Source of the DNA: Desulfobacteraceae bacterium
GTDB lineage: Bacteria > Desulfobacterota > Desulfobacteria > Desulfobacterales > Desulfobacteraceae
Assembly (NCBI GenBank): GCA_024225635.1
Contig: JAAEMK010000315.1
Coordinates: 1-40,608 of the forward strand
DNA length: 40,608 nt
Direction: 5' to 3'
How positions within the stretch are numbered: the first letter of the stretch is position 1; each line of letters starts with the position of its first letter. The position numbers and the translations under genes are program-made. Positions 32,589 through 40,250 of this stretch are shown here, piece by piece. Below the pieces are notes generated by a model. The model was not told where the DNA came from and did not search any database. It saw only the letters and a list, made by a program, of their open reading frames with translations.

Positions 32589-33836
32589 ATGGGAAAGAGA
32601 ATCATCTCTGATTTAATTGCAGTGCTGTTTTTGTTTTTTGTCTTTTCATTTGGGGCCATGGCTGAAACAGGGGTGACCGGTACCGAGATTCATATCGGCT
32701 CCTTCGGCCCCATGACCGGCCCCGCCGCAATGTGGGGGGATGTGGTTCGCGGCTCCGAGCTTGTGTTCAACATGGTCAATGACGAAGGGGGCATCCATGG
32801 GCGAAGGGTGGTGTTTCACTGGTTTGATGACCGTTACAATCCCGCCAAGACACAGGCGACTGTGAAAAGGCTGATGGAAACCAGCGGCATCTTTGCCTGG
32901 CAGGGTGGTGTGGGAACCGAGACAGGCCTTGCGGTTATCGACTACCTGTCAAACAACGACGTTCCATGGGTGGGACCTGTATCCGGAACGGATCAATGGG
33001 TGACGCCGCCCCGGAAGAACGTCTTTGCGATATATCCCCATTACTATCTTGAAGCCAAGACCCTTTGCGGCTATGCCATCGATGAACTGGATAAAAAACG
33101 GGTGGCGATCGTATATCAGAATGACGCCTACGGAAAAAGCGGTTTAAAAGGCGCCGCCGAGGAGTTGGCGCTCCGGAACATGAATCTGTACAGAGCGATA
33201 CCTGTTGATATCAATAAAGCCAATATGGCATCCATAATTTCACAGCTTAAAAAGGACTCGGCCGATTCCGTTCTTTTATGGCTGACCCCTTTTCACGCGC
33301 TTCAAGTGCTGAGCAAAGCTAAAAAAATGAATTTTTCCACCCAATGGATGGCGTCAAGCAGCCTGTCGGATTTCGGCAAGATGTACAAAATCAGCCGGGG
33401 CCTGATAAATGGCTTGATAGCGGCCAATTTCGCGGATTACTCCAATAAGGCCCTGCTGGACAAATATCAAAACGCCTATGATACATACTACCATTCCCAA
33501 AACAAGAGGGGTAATGACGAATTCATCGATATCAAGATGAAAGACTACAACAAGGAGCAATTGAACCAGGCCAACGGTTTCAGCTGGGGGATGAATTTCC
33601 ATGCGGGCATAGCATTTGCCGAACCGGTGGTGGAAGCGCTTAAGCGGTGCGGCAGGGATGTGACAAGGGAACGATTCATACAGGAGCTGGAAGGGCTGAA
33701 CGATTTTCGAGGGATCGGGCCCCTGCTGAATTACAAACCCTTTGACCTCAGTGACCCCACGTGCAGGCAAGGCACCGAGGATGTTCACCTGGTGCAGTGT
33801 TTATGGGGAGGAAAAATAAAAGTACTCACCAATTGA
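32589..33836 (+). CDS. Orphan periplasmic binding protein, branched-chain amino acid/amide type (LivJ-like)
   Basis: A 415-residue protein with a signal peptide (MGKRIISDLI to GAMA, ~25) and a type-1 periplasmic-binding fold: EIHIGSFGPMTGPAAMWGD at the start of lobe 1, NDEGGIHGRRVVFHWFDDRYNPAKTQA, KRVAIVYQNDAYGKSG at the lobe change, and a C-terminal RERFIQELEGL. These bind branched-chain amino acids, amides or similar small molecules and usually feed an ABC importer. No permease or ATPase is near, so it either shares one encoded elsewhere or acts as a sensor. GGGGGAAACA precedes the ATG. A lipoprotein gene follows after 42 bp, probably in the same operon. Confidence 0.92.
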   Translation: MGKRIISDLIAVLFLFFVFSFGAMAETGVTGTEIHIGSFGPMTGPAAMWGDVVRGSELVFNMVNDEGGIHGRRVVFHWFDDRYNPAKTQATVKRLMETSGIFAWQGGVGTETGLAVIDYLSNNDVPWVGPVSGTDQWVTPPRKNVFAIYPHYYLEAKTLCGYAIDELDKKRVAIVYQNDAYGKSGLKGAAEELALRNMNLYRAIPVDINKANMASIISQLKKDSADSVLLWLTPFHALQVLSKAKKMNFSTQWMASSSLSDFGKMYKISRGLINGLIAANFADYSNKALLDKYQNAYDTYYHSQNKRGNDEFIDIKMKDYNKEQLNQANGFSWGMNFHAGIAFAEPVVEALKRCGRDVTRERFIQELEGLNDFRGIGPLLNYKPFDLSDPTCRQGTEDVHLVQCLWGGKIKVLTN

Positions 33837-33878
33837 AAACCAAATCCTTTTAACCCGCCCTATGTTAGGAGATATTAA

Positions 33879-34442
33879 ATGAATCTGATGAAAAGTAATT
33901 TATCTTACCTGATTGTATTTCTCATCCTGATATCGCTGTCAGGATGTTCAGCAGAAAAAAACGGTCCGGCATTGTTCAGCATCTATGACTCTTCTCCCCA
34001 GGTAATTGTCGAACCTGCTTCCATCAGCCTCGGGGTCGCGGCATTGCTGGATACGAAAGTTGTCTTCAAGGGCAGAGGGTTCAGGCCCCGGGATTCGGTC
34101 AACATTAAATTACTGCCTTTGAAAGATGACATCACAGAAGCGGAGAGCAGTATCCCGATTGCCACCGGCTACACGGATAAGGAGGGTAATTTTTCAGCAA
34201 AAATCGAAAAACTGGTCAAAATTTCCGAACTGCTCAAAGCGGATGTAACGTTGAATGACAATATGGAACCCATTGTCATTCTGGATGCCCCCCCTATCAA
34301 TGAAGGTGTTTATATTGTTCTGGTTGAAAGTTTGAATTATGGTTCAATGGCTGAGGATCAGCTGACGTTCAAGGCTCCTGATTTCATGGACAGGCTGAAA
34401 GACCGGATCGGAGAGGCCAGGGGGCTGATTGTCCGAAGATAA
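33879..34442 (+). CDS. Lipoprotein with Ig-like domain
   Basis: A 187-residue protein. The N-terminus carries a lipobox (ISLSGC, Cys23), so it is predicted to be lipid-anchored. The following segment (VIVEPASISLGV, VVFKGRGFRPRDSVNIKLLP, GYTDKEGNFSAKIEKL, EGVYIVLVESLN) has the strand and turn pattern of an IPT/Ig-like fold seen in envelope lipoproteins. No enzymatic residues are recognised. GGAGATATTAA precedes the ATG. Lying between the binding protein and a small exported protein, all on one strand with 42- and 53-bp gaps, it is probably part of an envelope operon. Confidence 0.8.
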   Translation: MNLMKSNLSYLIVFLILISLSGCSAEKNGPALFSIYDSSPQVIVEPASISLGVAALLDTKVVFKGRGFRPRDSVNIKLLPLKDDITEAESSIPIATGYTDKEGNFSAKIEKLVKISELLKADVTLNDNMEPIVILDAPPINEGVYIVLVESLNYGSMAEDQLTFKAPDFMDRLKDRIGEARGLIVRR

Positions 34443-34495
34443 CGCCATGGTGATACCTTTCTGATGACAGTCATTTACTATATAAGGAGGCAATT

Positions 34496-34819
34496 GTGAA
34501 AAAAACATTTCTGACAGGCCTTATCTTTCTCATCGTTCTTTGTTTTCAAAACAGTGCTTTTGCAGGCCCTTATACCGGCACCGTCTTTCCATCGGACAAA
34601 CATTTTGAAGCATTTGATTATTCTTCGGAATCTTCTTTTTTAAAGACAATCGGGAAGCACAAAAATCAGGATAACAGTTATACGGTTTATTTTCTAATGA
34701 TCAACGGCCGTAAAACCGTGACATCCACAATGCGTGTACTTCAACTTGATACAAACTACTGGGTTGCCGTGGGCGATGATTTAAAACGGTCACCTTCCAT
34801 TGTCCAGAACCTCAGATAA
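34496..34819 (+). CDS. Small exported protein of unknown function
   Basis: A 107-residue protein, GTG start at 34496 five bases after a consensus AAGGAGG. It has a clear signal peptide (KKTFLTGLIFLIVLCF to SAFA) leaving a mature protein of about 83 residues, predicted mostly beta (GTVFPSDKHFEAFDY, YTVYFLMINGRKTVTSTMRV, YWVAVGDDL). I do not recognise a family. It is last in the binding-protein/lipoprotein operon and is followed by a strong hairpin. Confidence 0.75.
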   Translation: MKKTFLTGLIFLIVLCFQNSAFAGPYTGTVFPSDKHFEAFDYSSESSFLKTIGKHKNQDNSYTVYFLMINGRKTVTSTMRVLQLDTNYWVAVGDDLKRSPSIVQNLR

Positions 34820-34846
34820 GAACCTGATGACCTGAAAACCTGCTGA

Positions 34847-34891
34847 ACCGGGAGCGGCATGGTGGGCATTAAAAAAACCATCCGCTCCGGT
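34847..34891 (+). terminator. Hairpin ending the binding-protein operon
   Basis: The arms 34847-34863 and 34877-34891 pair over 15 positions with two single-base bulges (core GGAGCGG with CCGCTCC, ATGGT with ACCAT). No T run follows, so termination may be rho-assisted, or the structure may protect the transcript 3' end. Confidence 0.5.
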
Positions 34892-34941
34892 GCGGCGGCC
34901 CGCATCCGCCTTTGGCCATTTGAACCGGGTGCATATTGCAC

Positions 34942-34977
34942 TTGACAAAAGCCCCCCTCCTATCCTACCGTTATATT
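34942..34977 (+). promoter_or_regulatory. Possible promoter before the small beta protein gene
   Basis: A perfect TTGACA at 34942-34947 is followed by TACCGT at 18 bases and a better TATATT (34972-34977) at 24 bases, so the -10 cannot be assigned with confidence. The rest of 34892-35109 shows a GC-rich inverted stretch near 35024 but no gene. Confidence 0.25.
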
Positions 34978-35109
34978 TCCTTTGATAAAAAGCATTTCCC
35001 TAACCTGACAAATACAATCCCAAGGCCCCGGCGCCGGCAAAACAAAAGCAGACCGGCCAGCGCCATTGATCGAACCTGTAAGTAACATTAATTCATAGGA
35101 GGCTGTCTC

Positions 35110-35472
35110 ATGCTTAAGAAAACGTTAAGTTGTGCTCTTTTAATCCTGGCATTAACTTCCCTGGATGCGGCCTATGGTCAAGATTTGAATGGGGTCTGGA
35201 AAAGTAATTCCGGCGGCACATACTACATACGTCGCCATGGAACGGAGATCTGGTGGTATGGGGAAAACTCGCCCACACGTCCCTCATGGAGCAATATAGC
35301 CTACGGTAAAATCAACAACAAAACCATTCAACTCAGATGGGTGGATATTCCAAAGGGAGTCACCAGAAGTATGGGAACCTTAACCCTCCGGGTGATTTCC
35401 AATAAAGAAATTCGCGCAACTAAAAAAAAAGGTGGGTTTGGTGATTCCATTTGGCGGAAAAAAACCCCATGA
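35110..35472 (+). CDS. Small exported beta-rich protein
   Basis: A 120-residue protein with signal peptide (MLKKTLSCALLILALTS to AYG). The mature ~97 residues read as a compact beta structure with many aromatics (LNGVWKSNSGGTYYIRRHG, EIWWYGENSP, SWSNIAYGKINNKTIQLRW, GTLTLRVISNKEIRATKK). It resembles small secreted barrel-like domains beginning with G-x-W, but I cannot name a family. AGGAGG lies eight bases before the ATG. The last codons overlap the ATG of the pentapeptide-repeat gene (ATGA), implying coupled production and possibly a shared function at the membrane. Confidence 0.78.
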   Translation: MLKKTLSCALLILALTSLDAAYGQDLNGVWKSNSGGTYYIRRHGTEIWWYGENSPTRPSWSNIAYGKINNKTIQLRWVDIPKGVTRSMGTLTLRVISNKEIRATKKKGGFGDSIWRKKTP

Positions 35473-37670
35473 AACCGACGCCCTATCAAGAACCGGAAGA
35501 TAAAGACAAGACGGAGCACGCCGAAAAGTCGCTGGAGGCCGCCAATGAGGCAGCACGCACGGTAAGCAACCTTTACATCCCCTTCCTGCTGTTGGGAACC
35601 TACATCGGAGTTATTATCGCCAGCACCACTTCCGAGCAATTGCTCCGGGGAATCCCGGTAACCCTGCCGCTCCTGGATGTGCAGTTGCCCATTGTGCAAT
35701 TTTACAAATTCGTTCCCTTCCTGTTCCTGCTGTTTCATTTCAATCTACTATTTCAGTTTGCCCTGTTAGCGCGAAAATTGCGCGTGTTTGACCGATTCGC
35801 AGCCAATCTGCCGGATGAAGAAAATACTGCGCTAAAGGAGCGCCTGTTCAACTTTCCATTTGTCCATATGCTGATCGACCAGCGCCGGGATGGGTTTATG
35901 CGCTGGGTGCTGGCCATGATCGTGTATCTTACGATGATTGCCCTGCCCGTGTTGCTCCTCCTGTGGACGCAGATCATGTTTGTAAGGTATCACTCGGAAG
36001 GGAGCACCTGGTTACATCGCACGGCTGTCCTGGTGGATACGGCGATCCTGGGAATATTCTGGGCAAGAATCATGTCATCCCGGAACAGCGCCATTCATTG
36101 GTGGAAACAGCGAGGACGCCAAATATGGTTTTGGTTCGACTGGTCATTGAGCTGGTTCCGGGCCCTGGGCCGGTTAGCCGGGCGTAAGCCTTGGCATGCT
36201 CCCAAGGGGTTTGGGGAAGCCTGGGGCGATTGGCGAACCGAAGCCAGTGATGGGGCAGAGATCCTGATTACGGTGATTTCAGGCTCCATGCTTGCGTCAT
36301 TTCTGATTGTCACGGTGCCCAATGAACCGTTGGAAGAATTTCTTACCACTCACATGCCTGAAAAATGGCTGTGCGAGTGGACACATGAATCTTCCGCCCG
36401 AAGGGCCTTCCTGCCCACGTATTACCTGTTCCATGGTAAGCATGGACCTTTTAGACGAGACCTGCAACTTCGAGAGAAAATCTTAACCGCCAACACCTTA
36501 CCGCCAAAGGTCATCAACAGCTTGCGAGGGCATGGGGAAAAACAAGGCTTTCAGGAAATCCTGGGAATTAACCTGCAAGGACGCGACCTGAGGTATGCGC
36601 AGCTGTCCCAATGCATCCTGCCCAAGGCCGACCTGCGCGGAGCGAACCTGCAAGGCGCGAATTTAAAGGAGGCCCATCTCCAGGGCGTCAAATTCAACGC
36701 GCTGGGGGATGAAGAGGAAAATAGCGGGGCGGATCTCAGGAACGCGTTTTTAGACAAAGCCGATTTGCGGGGCGCAAACCTGGACAAGGCGAAACTGGCC
36801 GGAGCAAAGTTGAGCCTGGTAAGGCTGGAAAAAACCGACTTGCAAAGGGTCAACCTCCAGGGCGTGAAATTGAAAGAAGCAAAGCTGCAAGGGGCAAACT
36901 TAATGGGAACGATTCTGAATGGAGCGGATCTGGGGGGGGCATACCTCCAGGGCGCGGTCCTGGACGGGACATATCTGCTGGGAGCGAACCTGGCCGGAGC
37001 GTGGCTGCAAGGCTCGGACTTACGCGGGGCACAGTTGCAGGGAGCGAACCTGGGCTGGGCCCAGCTGCAGGGCTCGGACTTGAACGCGGCCCGGCTGGAG
37101 GGCTCGGACCTGCGGGGGGCGCAGTTGCAGGGAGCTGACCTGGGCTGGGCCCAGCTGCAAGGCTCGGACTTGAGCGCGGCCCGGCTGGATGGCTCGGACC
37201 TGCGGGGGGCGTCCATGGGGGGAGCGATTTTCCAGGAAACGTGCTTTAACGTTGCCGACCTCCGGGGGCTCGACCTGACGACGCCGAATAAGGAGCAATA
37301 CGCTGAACTCAGCAAACAACTGGAACTCCTGCTTAACGACGCCGGACACCGAAAAAGAATACTGGAACGGTTTCAGGCGAACCTTGACCGGAAATCCACC
37401 TTGAACGAGGCGACAAGCGCCGAACGGTGCCTGACCGATGAACCGGCACTGCTATCCCGCTACGGAACGAAAACCCAGCCTGCTGAATATAATGCAGCCT
37501 TGACAACCTATCTGGTCGAGCTCGCATGTAAAGATCCCGATATCGCGCGCGGTATAGCACGGAGAGCTTTAACCTTCAAAGAGTTGGCCACGGCCCTGCT
37601 TGAAGCTGACTGCAAGGCAATAATGGAACTGCCCCAAGAGATCAAAAGCCAACTGCCACCGAAAGAATAG
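35469..37670 (+). CDS. Membrane protein with C-terminal pentapeptide-repeat helix
   Basis: A 733-residue protein. The N-terminal ~300 residues contain about five membrane segments (LYIPFLLLGTYIGVIIA; FVPFLFLLFHFNLLFQFAL; WVLAMIVYLTMIALPVLLLLW; AVLVDTAILGIFWA; ILITVISGSMLASFLIV). Residues ~366-600 are pentapeptide repeats of the A(D/N)LxG type, expected to form a right-handed quadrilateral beta-helix. A ~130-residue helical tail follows. The ATG at 35469 overlaps the stop of the small exported protein; a TTG 18 bases earlier is less likely. Similar membrane-pentapeptide proteins are known in cyanobacteria and Desulfobacterota but their function is unclear. A 90-bp internal duplication lies at 37011-37190. 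Confidence 0.9.
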   Translation: MKPTPYQEPEDKDKTEHAEKSLEAANEAARTVSNLYIPFLLLGTYIGVIIASTTSEQLLRGIPVTLPLLDVQLPIVQFYKFVPFLFLLFHFNLLFQFALLARKLRVFDRFAANLPDEENTALKERLFNFPFVHMLIDQRRDGFMRWVLAMIVYLTMIALPVLLLLWTQIMFVRYHSEGSTWLHRTAVLVDTAILGIFWARIMSSRNSAIHWWKQRGRQIWFWFDWSLSWFRALGRLAGRKPWHAPKGFGEAWGDWRTEASDGAEILITVISGSMLASFLIVTVPNEPLEEFLTTHMPEKWLCEWTHESSARRAFLPTYYLFHGKHGPFRRDLQLREKILTANTLPPKVINSLRGHGEKQGFQEILGINLQGRDLRYAQLSQCILPKADLRGANLQGANLKEAHLQGVKFNALGDEEENSGADLRNAFLDKADLRGANLDKAKLAGAKLSLVRLEKTDLQRVNLQGVKLKEAKLQGANLMGTILNGADLGGAYLQGAVLDGTYLLGANLAGAWLQGSDLRGAQLQGANLGWAQLQGSDLNAARLEGSDLRGAQLQGADLGWAQLQGSDLSAARLDGSDLRGASMGGAIFQETCFNVADLRGLDLTTPNKEQYAELSKQLELLLNDAGHRKRILERFQANLDRKSTLNEATSAERCLTDEPALLSRYGTKTQPAEYNAALTTYLVELACKDPDIARGIARRALTFKELATALLEADCKAIMELPQEIKSQLPPKE
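37011..37190 (+). repeat. Two tandem 90-bp units inside the pentapeptide region
   Basis: Units 37011-37100 and 37101-37190 differ at about 9 of 90 positions, and a third unit starts at 37191 before diverging. Each encodes 30 residues, six pentapeptides, so the duplication keeps the helix in register. Confidence 0.9.
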
Positions 37671-37696
37671 CAGATTTACCCAATGGCCCGACAGGC

Positions 37697-37742
37697 ATAA
37701 ACGGAAATAAACGGAAATAAACGGAAATAAACGGAAATAAAC
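37697..37742 (+). repeat. Tandem 10-bp repeat ATAAACGGAA, 4.6 copies
   Basis: Four perfect copies plus ATAAAC end at the base before the AAGGAGG ribosome-binding site of the metallophosphatase gene. It lies between that gene and the pentapeptide gene. The period is about one turn of DNA, and the tract is a likely place for slippage. Confidence 0.95.
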
Positions 37743-37755
37743 AAGGAGGAATATC

Positions 37756-38988
37756 ATGCTTAAGAAAAGCAAAAGTAAAAATGCAAAATTGCTCCAGTGG
37801 TTTTTCATGTTTTCGATGGTCATTTCCATCTGCGTGATTCCAACGGGAAAGGGATTTGCCGGATCACAATTTTCCTTCCTCGTTGTCGGCGACACACGCA
37901 CGGAACCGTATATCACCGGCGGTCCCAACGAGCGGGCTGAGATCCAAAAAGTGTTCAACGAACGTTTCCATACCACTTTGGAATTGTCTTTCGATGAAAA
38001 CAGTCAACAACTCTTTCGCGCCGTACACAACAAGGAAGTGGGACGCGCCATTACCTTGAACTACCGGAACGGCTGGGTCACCTCCATGGTCGACACGAAT
38101 AACGGGACAAATCAGGTGATCATGCGGGATACCGGCCGCAAATGGGTCTTTGACCGGATCGTCGCAACCATAAGAAAAGGAACGAGCCAATTTCTTCTCC
38201 ACGGCGGGGACATCCCACTATACGGGTTCCAGGGAAAAACCCTGGACGAAAGTCCCTACTGGCAGCTCTTCGAGGATGAGTTATTGACCCGCCTGCCCCC
38301 GGCGGGAAAAGACCTCGGCCTGCCCGGCAGGGTATTCGTGGCCGTGGGTAATCATGCCACATGGGAAGACCAGACCATCAGCGGTTTGAGGACCACCCTG
38401 CCCTGGCTGTCAGATCTCGGCCTTACCCAGGATAAGCGGATCTACTCGTTCTCCTATCAGGAATGCCAGTTTATCTTCCTGGATTGCGGAGACTACAGCC
38501 CCACGGGTACGGCATGGACCAGCGAATTTCCGCCATTCAAGGAGCAGATGGACTATCTGAAGAGGCAGCTGAACCAGGCATTACGTCAAAAAATGAAGCA
38601 CGTTTTCGTTGTCTATCACAAACCCTCGTTTGTAAAGGTCGGCCACGATCCCCTGCCGGCCGATCAGAGCCCCCACAAGTATCTCAAAGAATTCGCGGAC
38701 AAGCTGAACATCTGCGTGTTCAACAGCCATACCCACACCACGGAGCAATACCGGGTCGACAAGATCGATTACCTGGTCCTCGGCGGCGGCGGCGCGCCCC
38801 AGAAGTTTACCCCCACGGATAATCCCACAACGGAAGAGGAACTCTACTGGAAAGGAAAAGAAAGGATGGAGGAGTACAATTACCTGGAAGTCCGGGTGGA
38901 CGGCACGCACTTTAAAGCCCTGCTTCACAGGTTCCGGCCTACCCAAATCCAAAGCCCCATAAATGTAGTAAAAATGCTCTCCAAATAG
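37756..38988 (+). CDS. Exported calcineurin-like metallophosphoesterase
   Basis: A 410-residue protein with a signal peptide (MLKKSKSKNAKLLQWFFMFS to GKGFA, ~35). Metallophosphatase motifs appear in order: GDTR (Asp46), HGGDIP (Asp152), VGNHATWED (Asn199-His200, in place of GNHE), VVYHKPSF (His288) and SHTH (His325, His327). A bimetal-dependent phosphoesterase active site is therefore largely complete; the motif III Glu is replaced by Ala. It acts in the periplasm or outside the cell; the substrate is unknown. AAGGAGG lies six bases before the ATG. A second, truncated copy of its C-terminal region lies at 40234-40608, beyond the CRISPR array. Confidence 0.92.
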   Translation: MLKKSKSKNAKLLQWFFMFSMVISICVIPTGKGFAGSQFSFLVVGDTRTEPYITGGPNERAEIQKVFNERFHTTLELSFDENSQQLFRAVHNKEVGRAITLNYRNGWVTSMVDTNNGTNQVIMRDTGRKWVFDRIVATIRKGTSQFLLHGGDIPLYGFQGKTLDESPYWQLFEDELLTRLPPAGKDLGLPGRVFVAVGNHATWEDQTISGLRTTLPWLSDLGLTQDKRIYSFSYQECQFIFLDCGDYSPTGTAWTSEFPPFKEQMDYLKRQLNQALRQKMKHVFVVYHKPSFVKVGHDPLPADQSPHKYLKEFADKLNICVFNSHTHTTEQYRVDKIDYLVLGGGGAPQKFTPTDNPTTEEELYWKGKERMEEYNYLEVRVDGTHFKALLHRFRPTQIQSPINVVKMLSK

Positions 38989-38996
38989 ACACAAGG

Positions 38997-39035
38997 GGGA
39001 CGCCCATAATATTGTAACATTCCTTCGGGCGTCCC
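38997..39035 (+). terminator. Hairpin after the metallophosphatase gene
   Basis: GGGACGCCC (38997-39005) pairs perfectly with GGGCGTCCC (39027-39035) around a 21-base loop, eight bases after the stop codon. No T run follows. It also separates this gene from the CRISPR array, whose last repeat starts four bases later. Confidence 0.5.
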
Positions 39036-39038
39036 TAA

Positions 39039-39426
39039 CTTCCCCACACCTTCATTGACGGTATTCCATTCAAACCCATGTCTTTGTGTTTCTGGTGGTG
39101 GGCTTACTGGGTCTTAATCACCTTCATTAGCGGTGCCCCATTCAAACAGGAACTTGGAGGATAACAGGAAAAAGAAAGTCTTAATCACCTTCATTAGCGG
39201 TGCCCCATTCAAACTGAACACAAGGATATTGTTTCAATAGTAGCGTCATGTCTTAATCACCTTCATTAGCGGTGCCCCATTCAAACGGGTCGCCACTGTT
39301 TATACGCTTAACGCTCTCGTCTTAATCACCTTCATTAGCGGTGCCCCATTCAAACGGGTATGTCTTCTCTATCACTACTGTACCGTGAGGTCTTAATCAC
39401 CTTCATTAGCGGTGCCCCATTCAAAC
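39039..39426 (-). CRISPR. Orphan CRISPR array, 6 repeats / 5 spacers
   Basis: Five identical 37-bp repeats lie at 39111-39147, 39178-39214, 39250-39286, 39319-39355 and 39390-39426. A sixth, degenerate repeat (12 mismatches, mostly in its left third) is at 39039-39075. The five spacers are 35, 30, 35, 32 and 34 bp and unrelated. Plus-strand repeats end CCATTCAAAC; the reverse form begins GTTTGAATGG. The degenerate copy marks the old, leader-distal end, so the leader should be on the right and transcription leftward (minus strand); this is inference. No cas gene is visible within the window, so type cannot be assigned. Any pairing with cas genes elsewhere in the genome would need the flanking sequence. 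Confidence 0.93.
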
Positions 39427-39610
39427 TGCAGCCTCAAAAAAACATCCAATGATTCCCTTGGGTTACGAGACGATTTTTTGGGTAAAAAAGTTCCCAAAAA
39501 AGTTAGCTCCTTTTTCACCCTTTTGGGGTGTCTTGGATCAATTCTTGCTTAAAAAGCTTTCCATTTTACACCTACAGCCTCAAACCCTTGTCATTCAAGG
39601 CTCTTGAAAA
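39427..39610 (-). promoter_or_regulatory. AT-rich probable CRISPR leader
   Basis: This AT-rich region is next to the undamaged end of the array. It contains a perfect inverted repeat, TTTTTTGGG (39474-39482) and CCCAAAAAA (39493-39501), with a 10-base loop, and a short direct repeat CAGCCTCAAA near 39430 and 39577. These suit a leader carrying the array promoter and adaptation signals, but no motif is diagnostic. Confidence 0.45.
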
Positions 39611-39929
39611 ATTAAAACCTTGAATTCACCGAAAAAACCACCTTCTTTTTTCGATGAATTCCGGCAAAAACGGCCGACCCCCAAAAACGGTAGCTGCCGG
39701 AACGGTCTTAAAAGGCCTCTGACCCTTGTTATACGGGCTTTCCCGGAGTTCGGAACCGTTTCAAAAGAGGAGTTTTATTGTTGGCTGCCCCCTCCCTGCC
39801 GGTTTGCCAAGCTCCTGACAACTTTTCAGATAGAGTTACCAAACCCTGTCCAGGGAATCAAGCCTGAAACAGAAAAAATCATCCCGGTTCGTAACATGCG
39901 GGACCTCTGGAATAAAACTTGCCTCATCT
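39611..39929. other. Stretch with no recognisable gene
   Basis: A plus-strand frame (39620-40018, 132 codons) covers it but has an Arg/Pro-rich composition and no ribosome-binding site or family resemblance. It is more likely decayed sequence between the leader and the rearranged region to the right. Confidence 0.5.
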
Positions 39930-40250
39930 TCATTTATTCTTTAACAGACCATCCTGATATCTCAAGGCGTTCATCAGGTTCCCATACAATTGGGTTCGGG
40001 CGTTGGCAAAGGTGGTGATGTCCTTTATCACCTTATTGATGTCGGGTCTGTTTCGGTTGATGCTGTACTTGAGACCAAAATAGAGCCGGACCGTGTCAAG
40101 GGGATAGCCTGCCAGATGCTCTTCTATCTTTTCCTGTTCCGATTGATTACTTGCATCCCCGTCCTCATCGTTGAACAGTACCGGATCAAAGGTTTCCCCG
40201 GTGGCATTGTTCGGAAGAAAGGTTTGAAATGTGATGTTGGAATATCTCAC
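39930..40250 (-). CDS. Hypothetical 106-residue protein, probably a 5'-truncated gene
   Basis: The frame opens at a GTG (40250) inside the neighbouring phosphatase-like sequence, without a convincing ribosome-binding site. It reads like the C-terminal part of a real protein: an acidic patch (NDEDGDASNQSEQEKIEEHL) then YPLDTVRLYFGLKYSINRNR and VIKDITTFANARTQLYGNLM. I do not recognise the family. The first few codons come from the antisense of the phosphatase fragment, so its true 5' part was probably lost at a rearrangement near 40233. Confidence 0.4.
   Translation of the reverse strand: MRYSNITFQTFLPNNATGETFDPVLFNDEDGDASNQSEQEKIEEHLAGYPLDTVRLYFGLKYSINRNRPDINKVIKDITTFANARTQLYGNLMNALRYQDGLLKNK

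Noticed and set aside
37011-37200. Repetitive block considered as a second CRISPR-like or mobile repeat
   Set aside because: It lies in frame inside the pentapeptide gene with a 90-bp period equal to six pentapeptides, so it is a coding repeat.
36551-37315. 254-codon minus-strand frame opposite the pentapeptide repeats
   Set aside because: Its repeats are the antisense of the pentapeptide codons; no start signal or independent support.
39620-40018. 132-codon plus-strand frame right of the CRISPR leader
   Set aside because: No ribosome-binding site or recognisable domain; it overlaps the minus-strand frame 39930-40250 that looks more protein-like.
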